Source: an uncultured Oceanobacillus sp. (GTDB lineage: Bacteria; Bacillota; Bacilli; Bacillales; Amphibacillaceae). From it: DNA of 13,875 bases. The notes under the pieces are model-generated. The model saw only the letters and a list, made by a program, of their open reading frames with translations. It was not told the DNA's origin and made no database searches. Made by a program: the position numbers and the translations under genes. The stretch lies in the NCBI GenBank assembly GCA_938004015.1, contig CALKWU010000182.1, positions 1-13,875 of the forward strand, given 5' to 3'. Every line of letters starts with the position of its first letter. Positions within the stretch are counted from its first letter, which is position 1. Of this stretch, positions 5,588-12,742 are shown in pieces.

Positions 5588-8574
5588 AAAAAGTTGTCAT
5601 TGAATATTTTGAGGAACTGGGCTATCGATACATTCACGCACAGGACCTCGATCGTGATGAGAGAGAAGTTCTTTTATTAGATCGTTTAGAGGCAGCCTTG
5701 GTGAGACTCAACCGAGGCGTGCCTCTGGATGTCATTCAACAAGTCATTCGGAACCTGAAAAGTTTTGATACGAATGATGTCCTTACAAACAATAGAGTCT
5801 TTCATCGTAAATTAACAGAATCCGTTGAAATTCCAGAATATGTTAATGGAGAAACAATCTATCATCGTGTTCACCTTGTTGATTGGGAGAATCCGATAAA
5901 CAATGAGTTTCTCGTCGTGAATCAATTCGAAGTCAGTGAACATTCAACGAAAATCCCTGATATTGTAGTCTTTGTGAATGGTTTACCGCTGGTTGTCGTC
6001 GAGTTAAAAAGCACATCACGTGAGGAAGTTAACTTAAGTGATGCTTATAAACAATTAAGAAATTATATGAACGTTCATATTCCTTCATTATTTTATTATA
6101 ATGCATTTCTCATGATTTCAGATGGTGTGCAAGCACGTGCTGGGACAATTACCGCACCCTTCGATCGCTTTAGTGCTTGGAAAAAAATAGAAGCAGCGGA
6201 TGAAGTATTGGATGATTATCAATTAGATACATTAATGTATGGTCTTTTTGATAAAGAAAGATTCTTAGACGTGATTAAAAATTTCACTTTATTTACAAAT
6301 GAAGCAAAAATTAAAGCAGCATATCATCAATACTATGGCATGAAAAAGGCAATTGCTTCCACCACTCGGGCAATCAATACAGATGGTCGTGCCGGGGTTA
6401 TTTGGCATACCCAAGGTAGTGGAAAAAGCTTGTCCATGGTGTTTTTATCAGGACATTTAGTTAAAAAGAAAGAATTAAAAAACCCAACGATTGTCGTCAT
6501 CACCGACCGCAACGATTTGGATGGTCAACTGTATGAAACATTTTCCAGTGCCAGTGAATTTTTGCGACAAACTCCGGAACAGGCCGATTCGCGAAGCCAT
6601 TTAAAAGAATTGTTGGAAAACCGCCAGACTGGAGGCATCATTTTTTCAACGATCCAAAAGTTTGAAGAAGAAACGGGTTTGCTATCAGACCGCAGCAATA
6701 TTATCGTTATGGTCGACGAAGCCCATCGAACACAGTACGGTGTCGATGCGCAATACGATATTGAAACAGGAGAAGAAAAGTTTGGTTATGCAAAATATAT
6801 GAGAGAGGCTTTACCAAATGCTACGTATATTGCCTTTACTGGTACGCCAATAGAAACGACGGATAAATCAACAACGGGGTTATTCGGGGATGTCATTGAC
6901 GTGTATGACATGACCCAAGCCGTTCAAGACGGGTCGACGGTCAAAATCTATTACGAATCCCGTCTCGCCCGGGTGAAGTTAGATGAAGCGAAAATGGATG
7001 AAATCGACCGGGAATACTGGAACATGCAAGTGAACGAAGGGGTGGAGGATTACACGATTGAAGAAAGTCAGAAACGCCTCAGCCGCATGGAGCAAATTAT
7101 TGGTGATGATGACCGTATCCACCAAGTTGTCACGGACATTCTCGAACATTATGAAGACCGAAAAACGCTTGTTGAAGGGAAGGCCATGATTGTCGCTTAT
7201 TCCCGGAAGACAGCTTATAAAATGTATAAGGAAATCATGAAGCAACGACCAGATTGGGAAGGTAAAGTCCATATGGTCATGACAGAAAGTAATCAGGATC
7301 CAGAAGAGATGGCGAAATTGATCGGAAATAAAAAGCGCCGCAAAGAGCTGGAGAAAGAATTTAAAGATGTGGAGAGTCCATTCAAAATAGCGATTGTCGT
7401 TGATATGTGGCTAACCGGTTTTGACGTGCCTGCATTAGATACAATGTATGTCGATAAACCAATGAAAGCCCACAACTTGATGCAAGCAATTGCCCGCGTG
7501 AACCGGGTCTATCCGGGAAAAACGGGCGGTCTAATTGTCGACTATATCGGGCTGAAACGAAATCTCATGGATGCCCTGAAAACTTATACGAAGCGTGACC
7601 AAGACAAAGTGCAAGAAAATGAAGAAGCGAAAGTCATTGCGTTGAATACGTTGGAAGTGTTACGAAATCTCTTCCACGAGTTCGATTATAGTGGTTTTTT
7701 TGGCAAGAGCGACAAAGTACGTTATGAAACAATTCGTGATGGTGCAGAGTTTGCTCAACTCACGGAAAAGCGAAAAAACATGTTTATGCATGAAACGAAG
7801 AAATTAAAAGATGTTTATAAAATATCCACAGGACTCCTGAGTGATAACGAGAAGAAGGAAATATCTTTCTTTATTGCCATACGATCATTCATCATGAAAT
7901 CGACGCGTCAAGGTGTGCCCGATCTGCAAGAAGTGAATGAACGCATCTCCAAGATGCTGGAAGAAGCCATATTAGGCGATGAGGTGATGGTACTAACCGA
8001 AGCGTCAACTTCAGATAGTTTCGATTTGTTGAACGAGGAAAACATCGCAAAACTGCAAGCGATGCCACAGAAAAATATCGCAGCCAATATTTTAATGCGT
8101 GTTATGAAGCAAAAACTACAAGATGTGAAAAAGACAAATATAACGGTGAGCAAAAAATTCTCCGAACGATTTGAGCTCATTGTCGACAGGTATCATAATC
8201 GTAACGACCAAAACGACGTCTTTGAAGTCTTTGAAGAACTAATCGAATTCAAAAAAGCATTAGAAGAAGCGATTGATGAAGGAAAACAGCTCGGTTTATC
8301 TTATGAGGAAAAAGCTTTCTTTGATGTATTGGGCGCAGACCCGGACATTAAGAAACTTATGGAAGACGAGGTTTTGATTAAGATTGCAAAAGACTTGGTT
8401 GAAACCGTGAAAAAATACCGCACCCACGACTGGGCTCGGAAACAACAAGCCCAAGCCCGCATGCGCCTGCAAATTAAGATGATCTTGCGTAAACACGGGT
8501 ATCCTCCGAATAAAGAACCCCAAGCCGTGGAAAATGTGTTGGAGCAAGCAAAGTTACAGGCCGCGGGGATATAG
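5566..8574 (+). CDS. hsdR: Type I restriction-modification endonuclease/translocase subunit
   Basis: Motor and nuclease subunit of a type I RM complex: it translocates DNA with ATP and cuts far from the site. At 1002 residues it is full length for the family. The PD-(D/E)xK nuclease is at the N-terminus: IPD with D132, then VVVELKS with E146 and K148. Superfamily 2 helicase motifs follow: motif I QGSGKS (283-288), motif II DEAH (384-387), motif III FTGTP (424-428), a TGFDVPALDT motif, and motif VI QAIARVNR (640-647). The C-terminal third (RNLFHEFDYSGFF onward) matches the HsdR C-terminal helical region that docks on HsdM. AGGAGG ends 7 nt before the ATG. All key residues are kept, yet it needs an HsdM that this locus lacks, so activity depends on a methylase elsewhere, or the gene is decaying. 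Confidence 0.94.
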   Translation: MFTEDQLEKVVIEYFEELGYRYIHAQDLDRDEREVLLLDRLEAALVRLNRGVPLDVIQQVIRNLKSFDTNDVLTNNRVFHRKLTESVEIPEYVNGETIYHRVHLVDWENPINNEFLVVNQFEVSEHSTKIPDIVVFVNGLPLVVVELKSTSREEVNLSDAYKQLRNYMNVHIPSLFYYNAFLMISDGVQARAGTITAPFDRFSAWKKIEAADEVLDDYQLDTLMYGLFDKERFLDVIKNFTLFTNEAKIKAAYHQYYGMKKAIASTTRAINTDGRAGVIWHTQGSGKSLSMVFLSGHLVKKKELKNPTIVVITDRNDLDGQLYETFSSASEFLRQTPEQADSRSHLKELLENRQTGGIIFSTIQKFEEETGLLSDRSNIIVMVDEAHRTQYGVDAQYDIETGEEKFGYAKYMREALPNATYIAFTGTPIETTDKSTTGLFGDVIDVYDMTQAVQDGSTVKIYYESRLARVKLDEAKMDEIDREYWNMQVNEGVEDYTIEESQKRLSRMEQIIGDDDRIHQVVTDILEHYEDRKTLVEGKAMIVAYSRKTAYKMYKEIMKQRPDWEGKVHMVMTESNQDPEEMAKLIGNKKRRKELEKEFKDVESPFKIAIVVDMWLTGFDVPALDTMYVDKPMKAHNLMQAIARVNRVYPGKTGGLIVDYIGLKRNLMDALKTYTKRDQDKVQENEEAKVIALNTLEVLRNLFHEFDYSGFFGKSDKVRYETIRDGAEFAQLTEKRKNMFMHETKKLKDVYKISTGLLSDNEKKEISFFIAIRSFIMKSTRQGVPDLQEVNERISKMLEEAILGDEVMVLTEASTSDSFDLLNEENIAKLQAMPQKNIAANILMRVMKQKLQDVKKTNITVSKKFSERFELIVDRYHNRNDQNDVFEVFEELIEFKKALEEAIDEGKQLGLSYEEKAFFDVLGADPDIKKLMEDEVLIKIAKDLVETVKKYRTHDWARKQQAQARMRLQIKMILRKHGYPPNKEPQAVENVLEQAKLQAAGI

Positions 8575-8580
8575 GTTACT

Positions 8581-8744
8581 GGATAAATTGCACATACACA
8601 ACATCTCTTAAATCGTTAGTGTCAATTAAGGATTTGAGGGGTAGTGATTTGTCAGATATGTATTTGTACAATGTAATGCCATTCATTATAATAATAGTGA
8701 AGGGCATTACATTATTTAAAACAAGAAATCTTTTCAATTTATCC
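8581..8744 (+). repeat. Structured non-coding element with three inverted repeats
   Basis: This 207-bp gap between hsdR and the Uma2 gene holds nested inverted repeats. The outer arms GGATAAATTG (8581-8590) and CAATTTATCC (8735-8744) are exact complements. Inside, CTCTTAAATC (8605-8614) pairs with GATTTGAGGG (8631-8640) over 10 bp with two wobbles. AATGTAATGCC (8670-8680) pairs exactly with GGCATTACATT (8703-8713), and TTCA/TGAA extends that stem. Together they could fold as a closing stem with two branch hairpins. It could be a small MITE-like repeat, a regulatory leader for the Uma2 gene, or a read-through barrier after hsdR. No clear target-site duplication flanks the arms, and no U-run follows the hairpin. 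Confidence 0.5.
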
Positions 8745-8781
8745 CAATACCCATACAAAAATTTTAAGGGAGGAGAAAATC

Positions 8782-9357
8782 GTGAGCATTCCACAGTATG
8801 ATAGAAAAATTTCCTATGCTGATTATTTAAGTTGGACAGGTGACGAACCATTCGAAATCATCAACGGGATTCCATATAGTATGTCTCCCTCGCCATCGAC
8901 AAAACACCAACAAGTATCCATGAACTTATCTTATCAACTCATGGATTTTTTTAAAGACAAAAACTGTCATGTTTTTGCAGCTCCATTTGACGTACGCCTA
9001 TTAGCCGAGGAAAAATCAGACGATGAAGTTTTTCACGTTGTTCAACCGGATCTTTCCGTCATTTGTGATGAACACAAATTAGACAAAAAAGGCTGTGTCG
9101 GCTCTCCTGATTTAATCATAGAGATTATATCCCCTTCAAGTGCAAAAATGGATCGCATGCGGAAACGTGACTTGTACGAAAAAGCTCTAGTAAAAGAATA
9201 TTGGATAGTCGATCCGCAAAATGAATTGATTGAGATATATAATTTAAATCAAGAGAATCATTACGGAAAACCACTTTTCTTTTCATTGGAAGACACAGTT
9301 GAATCGATCTTCTTTCATGAATTAAAGATAGACGGTAAAGAGATATTTAAATTTTAA
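8782..9357 (+). CDS. Uma2-family putative PD-(D/E)xK endonuclease (DUF820)
   Basis: Small nuclease-fold protein of 191 residues, the usual length for Uma2 proteins. Start is GTG at 8782, with AGGGAGGAG about 6 nt upstream. Family motifs are clear: FEIINGIPYSMSPSPSTKHQ (24-43), the first acidic motif QPDLSVICD (D90), the second SPDLIIEIISPSS (E114), lysines at 122 and 128, then YEKALVKEYWIVDP. These residues match the restriction-endonuclease-like active site predicted for the family, so the core looks intact. Function of Uma2 proteins is poorly known; they are abundant in cyanobacteria and scattered in Bacillaceae. The gene stands alone, 207 bp after hsdR, and has no partner gene that would suggest a role. 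Association with the RM locus may be chance. Confidence 0.85.
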   Translation: MSIPQYDRKISYADYLSWTGDEPFEIINGIPYSMSPSPSTKHQQVSMNLSYQLMDFFKDKNCHVFAAPFDVRLLAEEKSDDEVFHVVQPDLSVICDEHKLDKKGCVGSPDLIIEIISPSSAKMDRMRKRDLYEKALVKEYWIVDPQNELIEIYNLNQENHYGKPLFFSLEDTVESIFFHELKIDGKEIFKF

Positions 9358-9380
9358 GCAGTTCAAGTGAGATTTGGAGA

Positions 9381-9641
9381 TTAAGTAAGTTCACGTCCTT
9401 TAACTCCAAAGTCAACTTCATGGTGTCGATTTTCAGGAGTAATATTAGCTAACAGCTCTTCTAACGTATACCGTTTTTGCGGTCTTTTTGGCCTCAATGT
9501 GATTGTATTCTTGCTTGCATCCACATGTAATTATATTTCATCGCCTTCCTCTATACCAATTGTTTCGGAGACATCATTGGGGATTCGAATCCCTAAACTG
9601 TTTCCACACTTTTAAACTATAACAATTTGCAAATCTTCCAC
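9381..9641 (-). pseudogene. Decayed MazE/AbrB-type antitoxin gene
   Basis: On the minus strand a frame from a GTG at 9641 to the TAA at 9381-9383 encodes an antitoxin-like protein of about 86 residues. The N-terminal AbrB swapped-hairpin domain reads GNSLGIRIPNDVSE then TIGIEEGDEI, followed by LHVDASKNTITLRPK. The C-terminal toxin-binding tail reads RYTLEELLANITPEN, a signature of MazE proteins. Two in-frame TAA stops interrupt it (9612-9614 and 9531-9533), both one base from a sense codon, and the usual KWGNS tryptophan is C (KCGNS). No mazF-like gene follows on the minus strand; the Uma2 gene lies there in opposite orientation. It is therefore a toxin-antitoxin remnant, with the toxin gene already lost. 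Confidence 0.8.
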
Positions 9642-10007
9642 CCTTTTACTGTTTTTGCTCATATTCCGACTATTTAATTACACTCATTATAACAGCTCTG
9701 ACCTAAATGTATATATGTCCCCAACATATTTTCACCACACTAATGTGTTACAATTTAAATGAAATTTAGTATTTTACAGAAGGCTTTCAATTAAAGATTC
9801 ACTCATCGATAAAAAAGAAACGAGGTGTCTCAGAAATCGTTCCTTACGCATTTCTCGACTCACTTCACCTCCCTTTTTTGAAAAAAAACTTCTTTTATTT
9901 AGCGCCAAAATACTGAATGTTGAGAAATATTAACGTTACAAAGGCCCTAAACATTTTATAATAATACTGAACGATAAATATTTAAAAACATGTTAGCAAT
10001 CATCACC
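9642..10007. other. AT-rich intergenic stretch without a gene
   Basis: No open frame with a ribosome binding site was found. On the minus strand TATAAT (9691-9686) lies upstream of the mazE relic and may be its old -10 box, but the -35 region is poor. On the plus strand TTACAA (9936-9941) and TATAAT (9957-9962) resemble a promoter with a short 15-bp spacer, 46 bp before an orphan terminator. The hairpin at 9822-9871 is listed separately. Confidence 0.5.
9822..9878 (+). other. Imperfect hairpin followed by a T-run; terminator or insertion-sequence end
   Basis: GAGGTG (9822-9827) pairs with CACCTC (9866-9871), and AGAAAT (9832-9837) with ATTTCT (9850-9855) inside it; an asymmetric internal loop separates them. 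CCTTTTTT follows. It could act as a weak terminator. The text GAGGTGTCTCAGAAATCG also resembles the terminal repeats of some transposons, but no transposase or second end is visible. Confidence 0.3.
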
Positions 10008-10047
10008 AGTGTACTTAGAAGTTAGCCGTTTCTATGTACACTTTTTT
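10008..10047 (+). terminator. Strong plus-strand terminator with no visible gene upstream
   Basis: AGTGTAC (10008-10014) pairs exactly with GTACACT (10036-10042). After one T-T mismatch, TAGAA (10016-10020) pairs with TTCTA (10030-10034). Six Ts (10042-10047) follow. The nearest plus-strand gene ends 650 bp earlier, so it may end a small RNA or a lost gene. Confidence 0.65.
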
Positions 10048-10120
10048 ACTATGCATGTTTGCAGTTATAGGAAGAGAATCCTCCCCTCAAAACTCTTCAC
10101 CAGACTAGGAGACTTCCCTT

Positions 10121-10160
10121 ATAAAATAAATCACCAACCCTTTATGAATCAAAGAGTTGG
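10121..10160 (-). terminator. Rho-independent terminator of the sulP-usp operon
   Basis: On the minus strand CCAACTCTTT (10160-10151) pairs with AAAGGGTTGG (10143-10134) over 10 bp with one wobble and a 7-nt loop. A T-rich tail TGATTTATTTTAT follows. It lies 47 bp after the usp stop codon. Confidence 0.8.
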
Positions 10161-10206
10161 CGTATTTTCATAAATTCAGATAAACCGTGGTCCGTTCCAT
10201 TCATTT

Positions 10207-10626
10207 CTACTTCACAACCATCGCCGGGCAATTGACCCGCTTCATCACTTTGTGACTGACACTTCCCAACACCATTTCTTGAAACGTATTGAGTCCTCGG
10301 CTACCAATGACGACAACGTCCACTTCTTGTTCGTTGGCATATTTGACGATTTCCGGACCGGGTTCGCCTCGTAAAATGGTCGTTTTATATTGGATTCCTG
10401 ATTCATTCAAGTATTGGATGACGTTGGAGTTTTTCTTGCGACGCTCCAGTTCCGCTTCTTCTTTTGAGTCAGAATGAAGAATATCATACTTCGATTTATC
10501 GATATCGACGACATAAACGACCTCAATCTCTGAATCCTTATGATAGGATGCTAGTTTTACCGCTTCTTTCGCCGCACGTAACGCGTTGTCCGAACCGTCC
10601 GAGGCTAATAGAATATGTTTATACAT
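10207..10626 (-). CDS. Universal stress protein, UspA family
   Basis: Single-domain cytoplasmic stress protein of 139 residues, standard for the family. It opens MYKHILLASDGSDNALRAAK, with the nucleotide-contacting aspartate of the first strand (ASDGS). The ATP-binding signature G-x2-G-x9-G-S is complete: GSRGLNTFQEMVLGS, followed by HKVMKRVNCPAMVVK. So this is an ATP-binding type of Usp, not the non-binding UspA type. AAAGGGGAA lies a few bases before the ATG. It begins 12 bp after the stop of the SulP transporter and ends before a clear terminator, so both are likely on one mRNA. SulP-Usp pairs and fusions are known in bacteria, which suggests the protein modulates or senses conditions for the transporter; the link is inferred. 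Confidence 0.92.
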   Translation of the reverse strand: MYKHILLASDGSDNALRAAKEAVKLASYHKDSEIEVVYVVDIDKSKYDILHSDSKEEAELERRKKNSNVIQYLNESGIQYKTTILRGEPGPEIVKYANEQEVDVVVIGSRGLNTFQEMVLGSVSHKVMKRVNCPAMVVK

Positions 10627-10638
10627 GTCGATTCCCCT

Positions 10639-12072
10639 TTAATTTGAAGAGTAGAGACTGTCGAGTTTTTCAACGATTTGCTTACTGGAAGAATCGATTT
10701 CAATCATTTCCACAACAATCCCCTTCTCTTCCAACATATTTTTGACCTTCAATAAAGCACCGACGCTGGACTCGTCCCACACTCTCGTATGAGATAAGTC
10801 AATTTGAATATGCTTCTCTTTAATATCTGCTTTCTTGAAGTATTCGACAAAACCATCAATCGACGCAAAGAAAAGTTGTCCATGGACGATGTAACGATTG
10901 CCTTGTCGTTTGATTTTGACCGTAGATATTTTGATGACGAAAAAGATCGCACTTAAGAGGACCCCGGCAAGGACACCTTTCGACAAGTCATTTGTATAGA
11001 CAACGATCAAAACCGTTGCCACCATGACGAATGCATCTGTACGCGGTGCTTTGACAACGAATTTGAAAGAACTCCAGTCAAAGGTACTAATGCTTACGGA
11101 AACCATAATCGCAGCCAATACCGGCATCGGAATTTGGACGACCCACTCACCGAGCACGATGATGAGGAACATTAAGAATACCCCTGCGACAAGGGTGGAT
11201 AATCTTCCTCGACCGCCGGATTTCACGTTGATGACCGACTGGCCAATCATCGCACAACCTGCCATTCCGCCAAAGAAACCCGTAATGAAGTTGGCAATAC
11301 CTTGTCCACGTGCTTCCCGGTTTTTATCACTCTCTGTTTCTGTCATATCATCAACGATTTGCGATGTCAACAAGGACTCTAGCAAACCGACAATAGCCAA
11401 TGACAAGGAGTACGGGAAAATGATTTGCAATGTTTCAAGCGTAAACGGAACATTAGGAATTAAGAAAGTTGGAAGGGATTGGGTGATGTTACCGAGGTTC
11501 CCGACTGTCTTCAATTCCACACCACTGAAGATCGCTACCGCCGTCAATGCGACAAGCGCAATAAGTGGTGCTGGCACTACCTTGATGAAACGTGGTAAAG
11601 TGTATAAGAGGATTAACGTGATTGCAAAGAATACATAAGTCATCGTTGAAATCCCAATGAAATGTTCCAATTGCGCCATGAAAATAAGGATTGCCAATGC
11701 ATTGACAAAGCCGATCATGACCGCATTCGGGATGAATTTCATCACCTTGGCGACTTTGAATACGCCGAATAAAAATTGGATGATTCCAGTCAGGATCGTT
11801 GCTGCAAGCAGATACTCGAGCCCGTAATCCCGGACTAACGGAACCATGAGCAGTGCCATTGCTCCGGTTGCAGCGGATATCATTCCCGGTCGTCCACCGG
11901 CAAAAGAAATGACGACTGCAATGATGAATGATGCGTATAATCCGACCATCGGATCGACGCCGGCAATAATGGAAAAAGCAATCGCTTCCGGGATTAAAGC
12001 GAGGGCAACGACGATTCCTGATAAAATATCGCTACGTATGTTGCCAAACCATTGTTGTTTAATTGTTTGCAT
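10639..12072 (-). CDS. SulP-family anion transporter with C-terminal STAS domain
   Basis: Membrane transporter for an inorganic anion; bicarbonate (BicA-type) and sulfate are both plausible and sequence reading cannot decide. The 477-residue protein starts MQTIKQQWFGNIRSDILSGI and continues VVALALIPEAIAFSIIAGVDP, the classic SulP N-terminal signature. GLYASF, the GGRPGMISAATGAMA loop and about ten to twelve hydrophobic helices follow to residue ~385. The STAS domain occupies about 395-475 (HGQLFFASIDGF, then IDLSHTRVWDESSVGALL). The short length is that of bacterial BicA/YbaR/YvdB-like members. AAGGAGA stands 5 nt before the ATG. A UspA gene follows after 12 bp, and a resolvase-like gene is transcribed divergently across a 92-bp gap with a palindrome. 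No carbonic anhydrase gene is nearby, so a bicarbonate role has no support from context. Confidence 0.92.
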   Translation of the reverse strand: MQTIKQQWFGNIRSDILSGIVVALALIPEAIAFSIIAGVDPMVGLYASFIIAVVISFAGGRPGMISAATGAMALLMVPLVRDYGLEYLLAATILTGIIQFLFGVFKVAKVMKFIPNAVMIGFVNALAILIFMAQLEHFIGISTMTYVFFAITLILLYTLPRFIKVVPAPLIALVALTAVAIFSGVELKTVGNLGNITQSLPTFLIPNVPFTLETLQIIFPYSLSLAIVGLLESLLTSQIVDDMTETESDKNREARGQGIANFITGFFGGMAGCAMIGQSVINVKSGGRGRLSTLVAGVFLMFLIIVLGEWVVQIPMPVLAAIMVSVSISTFDWSSFKFVVKAPRTDAFVMVATVLIVVYTNDLSKGVLAGVLLSAIFFVIKISTVKIKRQGNRYIVHGQLFFASIDGFVEYFKKADIKEKHIQIDLSHTRVWDESSVGALLKVKNMLEEKGIVVEMIEIDSSSKQIVEKLDSLYSSN

Positions 12073-12121
12073 ATAAATCTCCTTTTCTAGTTGTTAATAA
12101 CGTCCTACATTGTAACATTGA

Positions 12122-12151
12122 TTTTCCCGAAAAGGAACCGTTTTGGGAAAA
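12122..12151. promoter_or_regulatory. Palindrome between divergent sulP and resolvase-like genes
   Basis: TTTTCCC (12122-12128) is the exact complement of GGGAAAA (12145-12151). After one bulged G, AAAA (12130-12133) pairs with TTTT (12141-12144), leaving a 7-nt loop: 11 bp in all. It sits 50 bp before the sulP start and overlaps the start of the resolvase-like gene's ribosome binding site (AAGGAG 12151-12156). It could be an operator for both genes or an RNA hairpin limiting translation of the latter. Confidence 0.45.
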
Positions 12152-12164
12152 AGGAGTGAAATGA

Positions 12165-12713
12165 TTGATTTTTGGTTATGTAAGGCCTTTATACGATGAC
12201 CCCAAAGCAGAAAAGCAAATCCAACGTTTACAAGACAAATGTGATGTTATGATTGAAGAAGAACATGGGTTGCCGAAAAAACGAATCCAATTGGAAGAGA
12301 TGTTGATTCGGTTGGAGCCGGGAGATTCAATCATTGTTGAAAAAATGGCTGTTTTGGCCGATACGTTCCATCAACTCATGGATTTATTGAAACTATGTGA
12401 AAAAGACAAGGTGACCATCCATTTCTTACAGGAAGAAATTCGAAGTGATACACTGCTCTACATCCATTTGAAAGACATGACAGCACATATTCTCCAATTT
12501 CAGTCGGATTTGGTCAAAAATTCCACTTCCATTGGGATGAAAAAAGCCAAAAAACAAGGTAAACGGATCGGCCGTCCGAAAAAGCCGGATGAAAACATCA
12601 AAAAAGCGATATCCATGTATCACGACGGCTATACGTTATATGAAATAAAAGACGAAACAGGCATCAGCAAATCCACACTATACCGATATTTGGAAGATTT
12701 GGAGAAAAAATAA
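12165..12713 (+). CDS. Serine-resolvase-like DNA-binding protein lacking catalytic residues
   Basis: The 182-residue protein has a resolvase N-terminal fold and a Hin-type DNA-binding tail. The start must be the TTG at 12165, since a stop lies in frame just upstream; AAGGAG is 8 nt before it. The N-terminus MIFGYVRPLYDD aligns with the GYARVSTDDQ motif of resolvases: the first arginine is kept (R7) but the nucleophilic serine is leucine (L9). Motif PKKRIQLEEML keeps the second arginine region (R40). The DRLGR motif is replaced by AVLAD (62-66), losing both arginines. The C-terminus GKRIGRPKKPDENIKKAI and GISKSTLYRYLEDLEKK is an intact helix-turn-helix. Strand exchange should be impossible, so a DNA-binding or regulatory role is likely. 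The flavin reductase gene follows after 29 bp, probably on the same mRNA. Confidence 0.85.
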   Translation: MIFGYVRPLYDDPKAEKQIQRLQDKCDVMIEEEHGLPKKRIQLEEMLIRLEPGDSIIVEKMAVLADTFHQLMDLLKLCEKDKVTIHFLQEEIRSDTLLYIHLKDMTAHILQFQSDLVKNSTSIGMKKAKKQGKRIGRPKKPDENIKKAISMYHDGYTLYEIKDETGISKSTLYRYLEDLEKK

Positions 12714-12742
12714 TAAAATGATGTTAGAAAGGTGGGGTATCC

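Noticed and set aside
8571..8760. Target-site duplications flanking the structured element
   Set aside because: The bases next to the two outer arms do not match, so insertion by a transposase is not shown.
8576..8851. Open frames on both strands across the gap between hsdR and the Uma2 gene
   Set aside because: Both contain similar VMPF..III..GITL stretches only because they cross the palindrome at 8670-8713; neither has a ribosome binding site, and both overlap the Uma2 start.
11024..11638. A 204-codon open frame on the plus strand inside the SulP gene
   Set aside because: It is antisense to a clear transporter gene, has no ribosome binding site or recognisable motif, and its composition reflects the opposite-strand membrane codons.
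12161..12199. ATG at 12161 as start of the resolvase-like gene
   Set aside because: It is in another frame and meets a stop after 12 codons; only the TTG at 12165 opens the conserved GYVR frame.
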